64,000 bases of DNA from UBA11346 sp038318565 (lineage in GTDB: Bacteria > Planctomycetota > UBA11346), in assembly GCA_038318565.1 (NCBI GenBank), contig JBBQCI010000003.1:33482-97481 (forward strand). Direction: 5' to 3'. Numbering within the stretch: position 1 is the stretch's first letter; every line of letters begins with the position of its first letter. A program made the translations under genes and the position numbers. Below, piece by piece: positions 9,459 to 18,038 of this stretch. The notes under the pieces were generated by a model, which did not search any database, had not been told where the DNA came from, and saw nothing but the letters and a program-made list of their open reading frames with translations.

Positions 9459-9767
9459 TCAGGCCGGCTTCAACACCTGCAGTTGCACTCCCATCACCAG
9501 ATCCTTGACCCGCTCACGGTAGGCGCCCATGTGCGGTGCGACGAGATGGGCCTGCAGGGCCGCGAGATCCCGCCATTGCTCAATCACCACGACCACATCC
9601 CCACGCGGGGCAGACTGGATCGAAATGCCGCTGACCTCATCGACCGCTGGAGCGTAGGCGATGCAGCCGTCCTCGGCACGCACAGCGGAGACGATCGCAT
9701 GGAACTCGGTAAGGAACGTGTCGCGCCTGCCGGGAGCGATGGTGATGGAGGCAAGGACGTGGATCAT
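9459..9767 (-). CDS. Antibiotic biosynthesis monooxygenase (ABM) domain protein
   Basis: 102 residues, full length for a single ABM domain (dimeric ferredoxin-like fold). It shows the family pattern: an N-terminal strand, EFHAIVSAVRAEDGCIAY, then VVVIEQWRDLAALQAHLVAPHM. Small proteins like YgiN (quinol monooxygenase) have this layout, but substrates vary and none is indicated here. A single gene between convergent and tandem neighbours. Confidence 0.8.
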   Translation of the reverse strand: MIHVLASITIAPGRRDTFLTEFHAIVSAVRAEDGCIAYAPAVDEVSGISIQSAPRGDVVVVIEQWRDLAALQAHLVAPHMGAYRERVKDLVMGVQLQVLKPA

Positions 9768-9809
9768 GGGATCATACTCTGGCCGTCAGATAGCCGGACA
9801 ACCAAAGGC

Positions 9810-10769
9810 TCACCGCCCGAGGGAGAGCGACTCCAACGCCAGACGCGGTGCATGGTTGCGATCCAGATCCGCACGCGCCCGGGCGATCCGTTCAAGGTGG
9901 TCGAGAGCGGTCGCAGCCTTGAGCGGGTCGCTGCTGCGCAGGCCCTGACGCAACTGGGTCGCCAGCACGACCAGCCATTCGCGCAAACAGGCCCGTTGCA
10001 CCGCGGCTGGCGTCCGAGCGTCGTCCTCGTCCCCACTGTCCAACTTGCTCGGAAGAGCAGAAATAACCCGGGTAATCGCCCCCAGGTCAAAACTGGCGAG
10101 GATCCGTTCGAGATCGGCGATCGGAGCCGGCGGAGCTGCCGTGCTGCCACCCGCGCGGACGCCAGCACCGGCAGCAGCAAGCGCTGACGCTCGGGCGGGT
10201 GCCAGACCGTTGCGCTCGAGGACCTGGGCAACCTCGGTCATGGTCAGCGCATGCATGCGGTAGACCTGCGAGCGCGACCGGATGGTCCCCAGCAGGCTAG
10301 CGGCCGAACTGGCCGTGAGGATCAGGGTGGTGCGTGGAGGCGGCTCTTCGAGAATCTTCAACAAGGCGTTGGCAGAAGCGCCACGCAGGCGCTCGGCTTC
10401 AGGAATGATGATCGCCTTGGCGACGCCCAGCAGCGGACTGCTGCCGGCGCCCTCTGCCACGGCGCGAGCCTGTTCAACCGGTAAGCCGCTCGGAGCCTCG
10501 TGGGAACCTGGCAACTCGCTGAGATCCGGGTGATTGCCCACCACACACTGGACGCAATGCGCGCACACTCCGCAGGCATCGCCTTCGATGCGTTCAGGGC
10601 AGAGCAGGGCTGACGCCAGCGCCAAGGCCATGGTCCGTCGCCCGCAGCCGGCAGGACCTTCCAGGACGATGGCATGCGGTAACCGGCCGCAGGCAACCAA
10701 CCGGGTCAGCAACAGAACGGTCCCGGCGTGGCCGATGACCTCACGCAGTGCAGCAGGCCTGCGTGCCAT
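9810..10769 (-). CDS. holB: DNA polymerase III delta-prime subunit
   Basis: 319 residues from the ATG at 10769, five bases after the stop of the upstream gene. AAA+ clamp-loader fold: GPAGCGRRT in the Walker A position (Arg instead of the usual Lys, as expected for a non-hydrolysing delta-prime), a zinc module CGVCAHCVQC, and the sensor-type block LLKILEEPPPRTTLILTAS typical of DnaX/HolB proteins. It would act in loading the sliding clamp at replication forks. Confidence 0.85.
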   Translation of the reverse strand: MARRPAALREVIGHAGTVLLLTRLVACGRLPHAIVLEGPAGCGRRTMALALASALLCPERIEGDACGVCAHCVQCVVGNHPDLSELPGSHEAPSGLPVEQARAVAEGAGSSPLLGVAKAIIIPEAERLRGASANALLKILEEPPPRTTLILTASSAASLLGTIRSRSQVYRMHALTMTEVAQVLERNGLAPARASALAAAGAGVRAGGSTAAPPAPIADLERILASFDLGAITRVISALPSKLDSGDEDDARTPAAVQRACLREWLVVLATQLRQGLRSSDPLKAATALDHLERIARARADLDRNHAPRLALESLSLGR

Positions 10770-10774
10770 GACGG

Positions 10775-12412
10775 TCAGGGCTGACCGAGCGGCTGGCCGA
10801 TGGCCGGAGCCTTTTCGACCCAGAACACCCGGGCATTGGCGCAATACGCTCCGTAGCGAGGGCCCTGCGGCGTAGTCACCGGCGCCGACGTCGACACCAG
10901 CACGGTGCTTGGCGCGATCTTCGAAATGTCACCGGGTGGTTCGGCGTACAGCAGGGGCTGGCCAGTTGCTGGGCAATAGAAGCGATTGACCCGATTGCGG
11001 TCGCGGATCACTTCGCGCTCCCACAAGTCACCGAGTGTTTTGGGCCAGGTGCCCAGGCGGAAAGCATGCTCAAGCACGGCCTTGCCAACCAGGTCCAGGA
11101 CGAAGGTGCTGTCGGCCTGGTCGGCGCCGCTGGTCGGCTTCCAACCGGGCAGGTTGTACGACGCGGTTCCGAGCCCTTCGTTGGTGATGGCCAGCAGCAG
11201 GCCACGATCGGGACCGCTCAACTCACCAGGATGCGATACGCCCTTCTTCAGAAGCATCTCGCGCTGTTCGTCGGCAATCCATCCCAATTGCACATGGTAT
11301 GGTTTGTCGACCGGCAGGGCCCGCATCTTGCCTTCAAAACGCAGAGCCTGACGGGCAGCGGGCTGGGTCTCCGGCAGACGGGACAAGGCTAGGTACCAGT
11401 CGCAGGCCCGATCACCCATGCCCAGGCGACGATAGCATTCAGCGACCACCAGGAGGACTTCCGGGATGCGCAGACGGACGATCTCCTCGTTGCGGAGCGC
11501 AAGCGAGAAGCGCTCGACTGCGCCGGCCACGAACTTATTGTGCTCGTCGAATACGCGGCGCCGCTCGCGGATCAGCCCGCGCATCACATCCGGCTTGTCG
11601 TCTTTGCCAAGGCGATCCAAGGCCTTGGTGAGGAGTTCTCGGCAACCCTCGATGTCGCCATCGCGCAACAGGAATCCGAACAACGTGCTGGCCGCGACCG
11701 TGTAGCCTTCGCGGGTCAGACCGTCGCTCTGGACAATGCCCTTGTAGATGCCAAGCCACTTGTCGAGGTCGAAGCGCTCGCCGTCCTTGAGTTGACCAGC
11801 GATACGGGCGTTGATCTCCTCGAATCCGCCCTGTAGTGATGGGTGCGACACCGGGGTCTGCGCCCGGACCCGCATGGCCCACGCGCCGGTCAGAGCGATC
11901 TTGGCGAGGACGGATGCGCGGGCACCGCGTCGTTCATAACTGCTGATCGCCAGCCGGTATTTCTTGTCGACGGGTATCGATGCCTGCAACGGGATGAAAT
12001 CCTTGCGCACGGGCGCGGCCTGCCCGGTTCCACGGGCGACTTGAGTGGCGTTCTGAAAGGCGTGGTTCCAATCGATCTCGCGCTCTGAACTCCATTCCTT
12101 GGTGACCCAGTTGGCGACCTCTTTGGGCACCTCGCCGATGAACTTGCCAGTACGCTCGTCCCATTCGGAGGCGAGAGCAGCAAAGTAGCTGAACGGATCG
12201 ACGACAACGTAGTATTCGTACTCGCTAGGTCCGGCCGTATGCCGGCAGCCATCGATGTCGGTTCCCATATCGGCCGGAGCGGCATCCGTGGTCTTGCCGG
12301 CTGGCACGACCACGGTGTAGCGCTGGCCGCCGATGGGCGAGACGACTTCAAGGTCCTGCAACTGCAGGGCGTGCAGGCCAGTGATGAGGATCAGGGCGAG
12401 CAGGACGCGCAT
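10775..12412 (-). CDS. Secreted DUF2225-like protein lacking zinc cysteines
   Basis: 545 residues from the ATG at 12412, which begins a signal peptide (MRVLLALILITGLHA). Residues 22-80 resemble the start of DUF2225 proteins (VxCPxCGxxF ... DxDFC ... VWVCPHCGYA), but the cysteines are replaced: VVSPIGGQRY and VDPFSYFAA, while TDIDGC is kept. The middle (about 170-400) is helical and TPR-like, with YERRG.RASVLAKIALTGAW and EVLLVVAECYRRLG. The C-terminal ~150 residues are unrecognised. Located between rplU and holB. DUF2225 similarity is my reading of the pattern and should be treated as moderate; function unknown. Confidence 0.5.
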   Translation of the reverse strand: MRVLLALILITGLHALQLQDLEVVSPIGGQRYTVVVPAGKTTDAAPADMGTDIDGCRHTAGPSEYEYYVVVDPFSYFAALASEWDERTGKFIGEVPKEVANWVTKEWSSEREIDWNHAFQNATQVARGTGQAAPVRKDFIPLQASIPVDKKYRLAISSYERRGARASVLAKIALTGAWAMRVRAQTPVSHPSLQGGFEEINARIAGQLKDGERFDLDKWLGIYKGIVQSDGLTREGYTVAASTLFGFLLRDGDIEGCRELLTKALDRLGKDDKPDVMRGLIRERRRVFDEHNKFVAGAVERFSLALRNEEIVRLRIPEVLLVVAECYRRLGMGDRACDWYLALSRLPETQPAARQALRFEGKMRALPVDKPYHVQLGWIADEQREMLLKKGVSHPGELSGPDRGLLLAITNEGLGTASYNLPGWKPTSGADQADSTFVLDLVGKAVLEHAFRLGTWPKTLGDLWEREVIRDRNRVNRFYCPATGQPLLYAEPPGDISKIAPSTVLVSTSAPVTTPQGPRYGAYCANARVFWVEKAPAIGQPLGQP

Positions 12413-12434
12413 GGGAATCTCCGTGAAACGACAA

Positions 12435-12465
12435 GGCCGCCGCAGCGTGGGGCGCTGCGACGGCC
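12435..12465 (-). terminator. Probable intrinsic terminator after rplU
   Basis: Twelve-base-pair stem with one mismatch (arms 12435-12447 and 12453-12465) and a five-base loop; on the minus strand it is followed by TTGTCGTTT. It lies 37 bases downstream of the rplU stop and before the secreted DUF2225-like gene. Confidence 0.6.
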
Positions 12466-12501
12466 TGCCAGTGGGCATCCGGTCTGAGCCGGATGAGCGG
12501 A

Positions 12502-12813
12502 TCAACCGCTGATCGAGACCACTTCGACGACCGTCGAGATCGAGCGGAAGCCCTTGCGACGGTTGGTCATGTGCTTGCGGTGCTTGTACTTGCCGATGAT
12601 GATCTTCGCACCCCTGACAGTGCCGACGACCTTGACTTTGGCGGTGGCGCCAGCGACGAACGGGGTGCCGACCTTGACGGTGGCGCCATCGGCGACGAGC
12701 AGGACGGGCAACTCAAGCACGGCGCCTGGCTGGGCGTCGGAGAGGTCGAGGGTGAGGCGGTCGCCGGGGGCGGCGCGGTATTGGCGGTTACGATCACTGA
12801 TGACGGCGTACAC
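12502..12813 (-). CDS. rplU: 50S ribosomal protein L21
   Basis: 103 residues, normal length for L21, with the diagnostic C-terminal block GKYKHRKHMTNRRKGFR. It binds 23S rRNA in the large subunit. It starts 18 bases after the RNase E/G gene, so the two are probably co-transcribed, a common pairing. The usual downstream partner rpmA (L27) is not here; a terminator-like hairpin and an unrelated gene follow instead. Confidence 0.95.
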   Translation of the reverse strand: MYAVISDRNRQYRAAPGDRLTLDLSDAQPGAVLELPVLLVADGATVKVGTPFVAGATAKVKVVGTVRGAKIIIGKYKHRKHMTNRRKGFRSISTVVEVVSISG

Positions 12814-12831
12814 GGTCTGCTCCAGATGGGT

Positions 12832-14715
12832 TCAACGACGGCGTCGACGCCGGCGGCCCCCGCTGTTATCGCGGGGGGGGTTTGTAGCTGGCGATGGGCC
12901 GCTGGCAAGTGGAGTCTGGCTGGCGGCAGCAGCCGAGGGAGCCACCACGACTGGCATGTTTGCCGAGAACAGCAGGCGTCGCAGCACGGCCGCCTCCTCC
13001 CATACCTCGGCAGCTTTGCGTACCACTGGGGCAACAACCACTACCTCGACCTGCTTGGGAGTCGGCTGGATGGCTTCCTTGGCGGCTGCGGAGTCGCGCG
13101 CCTCGCCATGCACCGGATCGGCCGAGAGCTCGCGCTCAAGGTCGTCAGCCTTCATCGCGGCCAGTTCCTTGGCCAGCTTGATCGCCTTGGCCTGTTCGAC
13201 CATCAGCGGAGCAAGCAGCGACGGACGCACCGGCTGGTGCTTCTCATCGCGCCGGCGCTCGCCCTTGCGGAACGTCGGATTCAGACGGAACTCCCGGGCC
13301 TTCATCAGGCTGTCCGGGTTGAACACGATGCGGCAATCGGTGCGGTCTTCGAGACTGGCCAGTTCTTTGCGACGGTTGTTGAGCATGCCCACCGACAGAT
13401 CGGATGGGACGACAACTTCCAAGCGGGTCAGACTGCGGCTGTGCAGCATCTGTCGGATCGAGCGCATGCAGTCGATTTCGAAGGTCTCGGCGGTCTTGAT
13501 CGCGCCGGTGCCGACACAGTACGGGCATTCGGCCGAAGCCACCAGCTTGTGGCTGGGACGTTGGCGCTGACGGGTCATCTCGACCAGTCCGAAACGCGAC
13601 ATCGGGCTGACCTGGATCTTCGAACGGTCGGTGGCCAGGGCTCGGCGCAGAGCAACCTGGACGAGGCGCTGATTCTCGCGCTTCTCCATGTCGATAAAGT
13701 CGATGATGATCAGGCCGCCGAGGTCGCGCAGCACCAACTGCTCGGCGATGCTCTGCGCGGCTTCTAGGTTGGTCATCAACGCGGTCGTCTCGACATCGCC
13801 GGCATCGCGATTCTTGGCCGAGTTGACGTCGATCGAGACGAGCGCTTCGGTCTGCTCGATAACCACGGCTCCACCGCTGGGCAGGTCGACCTTGCGGTCG
13901 TAGATCGCCGCGAGGCGCTCTTCCAAACCGTAGTAGGTATACAACGGCAACTCTTCGCGGTGATGCTTGATCTTATCGCACAACTCGGGCATGAAGATCT
14001 GCGCGAAGGCGCGGGCCTCGTCGTACATGGCTTCGTTGTCGATGACAATCTGCTCGGTGTCGGGACCCGCGACATCGCGCAAGGTACGCACGACCACATC
14101 GGCCTCTTGGTAGAGGCAGGCCGGCGCACGGACGCGCTTGCCCAGGGCGTCAACCTCGGCCCACATGCGCTTGAGGAATTCGTAGTCGAGCCGGATGTCA
14201 GCCTCGGACGCGTGGGCCGCGTGCGTGCGAACGATGAAGCCGAAGCCCTCTGGCGGCTCGAAGCTGTCGAGCTGCTTCTTGAGACGCTTGCGGACCAGCG
14301 GGTCCTCGATGCGCTTCGAGACGCCTTTAGCCTGATCGCTATGCATCATCACCAGGTCGCGGCCTGGGAGGGCGAGATACATGCTCATGCATGGCCCCTT
14401 CTCCTTGATCGCTTCCTTGGTGACCTGGACGATGATCTCATCACCGTTCTTGAGGATGTCCTCGATGCGGACGTTGCGACCCTTGTCGTGGATCAGTTCT
14501 TCGACGTGGATGAAGCCGTTCTTCTGGCTGCCCAGATCAAGAAATGCCGCATCCAGCGAGGGTTCGACGTTGGCGACCCGCGCCTTGTAGATGTTGCCGA
14601 GGTGCTGGCCATCGCCGAGGCGCTCGTGGAGGAGGGACTCGAGCCGGCCGTCACGGATGACGCCGACGCGGAGTTCGTGCTCGTCGAGCACGTTCATGAG
14701 GATGTGGGTGGCCAT
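12832..14715 (-). CDS. rng: Ribonuclease E/G
   Basis: 627 residues from the ATG at 14715 (MATHILMNVLDEHELRVGV), the usual RNase G-type start. An S1-like RNA-binding region (LGNIYKARVANVEPSLDAAF), the RNase E/G catalytic core including the DVNSAKN and IIIDFIDM blocks with metal-binding aspartates, and a zinc-link CPYC are visible. The C-terminal extension of about 120 residues is low-complexity and ends in a run of arginines. It processes rRNA and degrades mRNA. Length lies between RNase G and RNase E, so symbol choice is approximate. Confidence 0.9.
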   Translation of the reverse strand: MATHILMNVLDEHELRVGVIRDGRLESLLHERLGDGQHLGNIYKARVANVEPSLDAAFLDLGSQKNGFIHVEELIHDKGRNVRIEDILKNGDEIIVQVTKEAIKEKGPCMSMYLALPGRDLVMMHSDQAKGVSKRIEDPLVRKRLKKQLDSFEPPEGFGFIVRTHAAHASEADIRLDYEFLKRMWAEVDALGKRVRAPACLYQEADVVVRTLRDVAGPDTEQIVIDNEAMYDEARAFAQIFMPELCDKIKHHREELPLYTYYGLEERLAAIYDRKVDLPSGGAVVIEQTEALVSIDVNSAKNRDAGDVETTALMTNLEAAQSIAEQLVLRDLGGLIIIDFIDMEKRENQRLVQVALRRALATDRSKIQVSPMSRFGLVEMTRQRQRPSHKLVASAECPYCVGTGAIKTAETFEIDCMRSIRQMLHSRSLTRLEVVVPSDLSVGMLNNRRKELASLEDRTDCRIVFNPDSLMKAREFRLNPTFRKGERRRDEKHQPVRPSLLAPLMVEQAKAIKLAKELAAMKADDLERELSADPVHGEARDSAAAKEAIQPTPKQVEVVVVAPVVRKAAEVWEEAAVLRRLLFSANMPVVVAPSAAAASQTPLASGPSPATNPPRDNSGGRRRRRRR

Positions 14716-14853
14716 TGTGGCTACCTGTCTAGGTGCGGAGCGAAGGGACTTCGTCCAGGGGACCAGTTCCGCGGGCGCAATCGGGAGGCCGGACATCGGC
14801 CTGCTACCGTTCACACTCCGGCGGACTACCGGGAAGCGCATGCTTCGTTATGC

Positions 14854-14881
14854 ACTATCGCTTGAAAAGACTAAAATGCAA
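14854..14881 (-). promoter_or_regulatory. Candidate sigma-70-like promoter for rng
   Basis: On the minus strand TTGCAT (14881-14876) and GATAGT (14859-14854) are separated by 16 bases in a locally AT-rich patch. It would leave a leader of about 130 nt before the RNase E/G start, of interest because RNase E is autoregulated through its leader in other bacteria. Visual match only. Confidence 0.35.
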
Positions 14882-14934
14882 GCCGGCGCTCCTCAATGGC
14901 CGCTTCGAGCCCTGCGTGCAGCAGCGGGCCGGTC

Positions 14935-15033
14935 GCCGAGTGGCGATGGGCGAAGCCCATGGTATCCGCCCACGATTTCGGAGCCCTGCGACGAAACCGA
15001 GCCGCGACAAAGCCCGCGGGGGCAAAACCCCCG
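14935..15033. repeat. Dispersed extragenic repeat, copy A (3' side of prfA)
   Basis: This part of the 320-bp gap between prfA and rng is homologous to an inverted stretch at 23329-23426. The best block is 14964-15023, with 14988-15001 identical over 14 bases. At the prfA-proximal end is a hairpin with arms 15017-15022 and 15028-15033, directly after the prfA stop, which may help terminate transcription. The rest of the gap (14716-14934) holds the candidate rng promoter and no gene I can support. Confidence 0.65.
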
Positions 15034-15035
15034 AA

Positions 15036-16124
15036 CTAAAAGCTCCCGTCCCACTCGGCCAAAACGCGCGCCTTCTCCGACTCGCTCATCGCCTGGAGCA
15101 TGTCATCACAGTAACCATCGATGTAGCGGTCGAGGTTATACGTGGTCCGCTCGATACGGTGGTCGCTGATGCGATTCTGCGGGAAATTATAGGTCCTGAT
15201 GCGATCGCTGCGATCGCCGCTGCCGACCGCTTCTTTGCGCGCAGCTGCCCGGCTGGCGCGCAAACGTTCCTGTTCAGCATCAAAAAGGCGGGCCCGTAGC
15301 CATTTCATCGCTTTTTCGCGGTTGGCGAGCTGGCTGCGTTCTTCCTGGCACGATACAGTCACGCCCGTCGGTTTATGGACCAACCGCACGGCGCTTTCCG
15401 TCTTGTTGACGTGCTGACCACCTGCGCCACCTGCCCGGAAGGTCGACAGCTCAATATCATCGGGCCGGATCTCGACCTCTGCTTCTTCCGCTTCGGGCAG
15501 AACCGCGACAGTCGCAGCGCTGGTATGGATACGCCCCTGGGCTTCGGTGGCCGGCACCCGCTGGACGCGGTGGCCACCGCTTTCCCAGCGCAGCAGGCCA
15601 AACGCCCCGAGTCCGCCCGGAGTCGTGCCGCTGACTTGATAAATCGCTTCCTTGACCCCACCCATCTCGCCGGGATGTACCGACATTGGCAGCATGCGCA
15701 GTCCGTGGCGGCCGGTCCACAACGTGTACATGCGTATCAGATCGCCGGCGAAGAGGCTGGCTTCGTCACCACCGGTGCCGGCGCGAATCTCAAGGATGCA
15801 ATCGCGGTCACCACCGCCCGACCCGGTTGCAATCGTCTCGGTGATCGCCGCCAGGATGGACTCAGCCTCGCCGCGTTTGGTGCGGATTTCGGTTTCCGCC
15901 TCGGCTCGCAGGTCGGGATCCGCTAGCAGCGCCTCCGCACCGCTGATGTCTTCACGCGCCTGGCGATAGATCTGCCAGGGCTCCATCAAGCGGTTGAGCC
16001 GGGCATGCTCGCGCAGGGTGCGCTGGTATTGCGGCCCGCCAATGAACGACGGATCCGACAACTGGGCTGCCATGCGCAGCCAGCGTTCGTGCAACCGTGC
16101 CAGTGACGTCTCGATTTCGGTCAT
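15036..16124 (-). CDS. prfA: Peptide chain release factor 1
   Basis: 362 residues, full length. The stop-codon-reading PAT motif is at residues 191-193 (HRVQRVPATEAQGRIH), which identifies RF1 (UAA/UAG) and not RF2. The catalytic GGQ is at 235-237 (AGGAGGQHVNKTES). It releases finished peptides on the ribosome. It lies downstream of rpmE2 and a strong terminator-like hairpin; rpmE-prfA adjacency is common in bacteria. Confidence 0.97.
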   Translation of the reverse strand: MTEIETSLARLHERWLRMAAQLSDPSFIGGPQYQRTLREHARLNRLMEPWQIYRQAREDISGAEALLADPDLRAEAETEIRTKRGEAESILAAITETIATGSGGGDRDCILEIRAGTGGDEASLFAGDLIRMYTLWTGRHGLRMLPMSVHPGEMGGVKEAIYQVSGTTPGGLGAFGLLRWESGGHRVQRVPATEAQGRIHTSAATVAVLPEAEEAEVEIRPDDIELSTFRAGGAGGQHVNKTESAVRLVHKPTGVTVSCQEERSQLANREKAMKWLRARLFDAEQERLRASRAAARKEAVGSGDRSDRIRTYNFPQNRISDHRIERTTYNLDRYIDGYCDDMLQAMSESEKARVLAEWDGSF

Positions 16125-16154
16125 GCGGCCTCATTCGACAGGATCTGCCAACGC

Positions 16155-16181
16155 GAAAACCCGCCGGATAATCCGGCGGGT
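16155..16181 (-). terminator. Intrinsic terminator after rpmE2
   Basis: Perfect ten-base-pair stem (16159-16168 with 16172-16181) and three-base loop, followed on the minus strand by TTTTC. It lies 26 bases past the rpmE2 stop and ends the rpsF-to-rpmE2 ribosomal unit before prfA. Confidence 0.8.
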
Positions 16182-16206
16182 CTTGCGCGCACAAGACGGG
16201 GATCCG

Positions 16207-16491
16207 CTACTTGATCTTCTTCTTGAGCAGCGTGGCAGCCAGGCCAGTGGTCTTGCCACCGAGCTTGTTGCCGAACTTCTCGACGCGGCCAGCGGTGTCG
16301 AGGATGCGCTGCGTACCCGTGTAGAACGGATGCGAAGCGCTCGACACGTCGACCTTGCAGAGCGGATAGGTCTTGCCATCGATCACGACCGTAGCTTCGG
16401 TCTTGATCGGGCTGAGGATGAGGAAAGCGGCTCCGGACACGATGTCCTGGAACACCACTTCACGCACTTTGGGATGGATGTCAGCCTTCAT
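16207..16491 (-). CDS. rpmE2: 50S ribosomal protein L31, zinc-free (type B-like)
   Basis: 94 residues. The start MKADIHPKVREVVFQD and the C-terminal block SSASHPFYTGTQRILDTAGRVEKF are L31. The cysteines that bind zinc in the C+ form are replaced (SSASHP), and VVFQD matches the type B paralogue, which substitutes for L31 under zinc limitation in other bacteria. A Lys-rich tail of about 15 residues follows. It begins three bases after the rplI stop. Confidence 0.88.
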   Translation of the reverse strand: MKADIHPKVREVVFQDIVSGAAFLILSPIKTEATVVIDGKTYPLCKVDVSSASHPFYTGTQRILDTAGRVEKFGNKLGGKTTGLAATLLKKKIK

Positions 16492-16494
16492 GGA

Positions 16495-17259
16495 TCAATC
16501 CTTCTTCTTCTTCTTGTCGGCCTTGCCCTTGGCAGGCTTGTCGCCGCCACCAGCTGAGGCCTTGTCGGCTTTCTGACCTTTGGCGGGCTTCTCGCCCTTG
16601 CCCTGCTTCTCGCCCTTGGCGGGCTTGTCGGACTTCTCGCCCTTGGCTGGTTTCTCGGCCTTAGCTTCATCGTCCTTCTCTTCGCCCTCAGGGGCGGCGG
16701 CACCGGAGGCCTTGGCCTCCTTCTCGGCCTTCCGCTGGGCATCCTTCTCCGCCTTCTTGGCGGCGACGGCGGCAAGCGTTTCGGCTAGCGAAGGCGCGTT
16801 CGGATCGCTGTTCACGACTTCCAGGTTGATGGTCACCTTGACCGTCTTGTGGAGGCTGACGTCGATCTGATAACGGCCGAGCTTGCGGATGCGATCGGTG
16901 AGATGGACCTGCTTGCCATCAACCACGATCCCGACCTTGGCCAGGGCAGTGACGATTTCCTTGGTGCCGATCGAGCCGAACAGTTCGTCATCCTGGGCGA
17001 CTCGCTGGCCGATCTGGATCGACGAGTTGTTGACCGTCTTGGCCTGGGCCTGGGCCTTGGCTTCACGCTCGGTCTCGCTCTTGGCCGCCTTCTCACGCAG
17101 CACTTCGATCTGACGCTTGGCAGCGCCATCGGCATGCACGGCGAGACCGTACGGGAAGAGGTAGTTGCGAGCATAGCCGGGGGCGACACGGATGACGTCA
17201 CCCATGTTGCCCAGCTTCAGGACGTCCTTGACGAGCAGGACTTCAGTGCGCTTTGCCAC
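16495..17259 (-). CDS. rplI: 50S ribosomal protein L9 with long Lys-rich extension
   Basis: 254 residues from a GTG at 17259 (VAKRTEVLLVKDVLKLG), five bases after a strong AAGGAGA ribosome-binding site; upstream codons are not L9-like. Residues 1-150 are a complete L9, including the N-domain GDVIRVAPGYARNYLFPYGLA. The remaining ~100 residues are a Lys/Glu/Ala/Gly tail with repeated KPAKGEK units ending in DKKKKKD, absent from typical 149-residue L9. It stabilises the ribosome near the L1 stalk; the tail is probably disordered. Confidence 0.93.
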   Translation of the reverse strand: MAKRTEVLLVKDVLKLGNMGDVIRVAPGYARNYLFPYGLAVHADGAAKRQIEVLREKAAKSETEREAKAQAQAKTVNNSSIQIGQRVAQDDELFGSIGTKEIVTALAKVGIVVDGKQVHLTDRIRKLGRYQIDVSLHKTVKVTINLEVVNSDPNAPSLAETLAAVAAKKAEKDAQRKAEKEAKASGAAAPEGEEKDDEAKAEKPAKGEKSDKPAKGEKQGKGEKPAKGQKADKASAGGGDKPAKGKADKKKKKD

Positions 17260-17269
17260 GGTAGTCTCC

Positions 17270-17551
17270 TTACTCGCCCACGAAGGGCAGCAGGGCCAGA
17301 TACCGCGCACGCTTTACCGCAAGGCAGAGCTGACGCTGGTAGAAGGCGGTGTTCCCGTTGCGCTTGCCGGAGGACATTTTGCCCTGCGAGCTGACGTAGC
17401 GGCTGAGGATTGCGGTTTCGCGGTAGTCGATCTGGAAGGTTCCTTCCTTCTCAAAGCGACACGGTTTCGGCACCTCGACGCGCTTGGCGCGCTTCGGACG
17501 CTTCTTGAAATCTTTCTTCGATTTTTTACCGGCGGGGCCAAAAAAGGCCAT
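17270..17551 (-). CDS. rpsR: 30S ribosomal protein S18
   Basis: 93 residues with the S18 signature FQIDYRETAILSRYVSSQGKM and a basic N-terminus. It forms the S6:S18 heterodimer in the small-subunit platform. Lies in the conserved order rpsF-ssb-rpsR-rplI. A GAGAGG precedes the ATG by eight bases. Confidence 0.96.
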   Translation of the reverse strand: MAFFGPAGKKSKKDFKKRPKRAKRVEVPKPCRFEKEGTFQIDYRETAILSRYVSSQGKMSSGKRNGNTAFYQRQLCLAVKRARYLALLPFVGE

Positions 17552-17572
17552 AATGGTTGCCTCTCTACGTGA

Positions 17573-18037
17573 TCAGAATGGTGGTTCGTCGTCGCTTGCG
17601 GCGGGTGCCGGCGAAGCGGGACGAGAAGGACGGGCTGGAGCTGCCGGGGCATCGCCCTCGACATCAGCACCGTCGGAAGCGGGAGCGCCCTCGCCGCGGC
17701 CCTTGCCGCCGTCGAGGAACTGGACGTTGTCGGCGACGACCCGCAGCTTGCTGCGCTTGCTGCCGTCCTTCTTGTCCTCCCAGGTATCAAGCTTCAAGCG
17801 GCCTTCGATGAAGCAGCCGCGGCCCTTGGTGAGATATTGGCTGCACAGCTCGGCCGTGCGGCCCCAGACTTCGATATCAACGAAGGTGGTCTCCTCCTTT
17901 AGGCTGCCATCAGCACCTTTGAACTTGCGGTTGATTGCGAGTCCGAACTCGGCAACCGCCTTCTCGTTAGCGAGAAAGCGGACCTGCGGGTCCCTAGTGA
18001 GGTTCCCCGCGAGAAATACGCGGTTGACGTTCGCCAC
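17573..18037 (-). CDS. ssb: Single-stranded DNA-binding protein
   Basis: 154 residues from a GTG start at 18037, one base after the rpsF stop. An OB-fold starts with VNRVFLAGNLTRDPQVRF; a Gly/Pro/Ala-rich linker follows; the acidic C-terminal tip ends in DDEPPF, the protein-interaction tail. It protects ssDNA in replication and repair. Embedded in the rpsF-rpsR operon as in many bacteria. Confidence 0.95.
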   Translation of the reverse strand: MANVNRVFLAGNLTRDPQVRFLANEKAVAEFGLAINRKFKGADGSLKEETTFVDIEVWGRTAELCSQYLTKGRGCFIEGRLKLDTWEDKKDGSKRSKLRVVADNVQFLDGGKGRGEGAPASDGADVEGDAPAAPARPSRPASPAPAASDDEPPF

Positions 18038-18038
18038 G

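Noticed and set aside
9810..10769. HolB Walker A Arg-for-Lys as a defect
   Set aside because: Delta-prime subunits are known not to hydrolyse ATP and often have altered P-loops, so this is normal for the family.
12493..13767. Long plus-strand open frame (424 codons) opposite the RNase E/G and rplU genes
   Set aside because: It is antisense to well-supported genes and reflects their codon bias; its peptide has His/Asp/Gly-rich shadow composition and no motif.
14733..15299. Plus-strand open frame covering repeat copy A and the end of prfA
   Set aside because: It crosses prfA antisense, and its similarity to a frame over copy B (ATKPS.DK.RGG) is explained by the DNA repeat itself.
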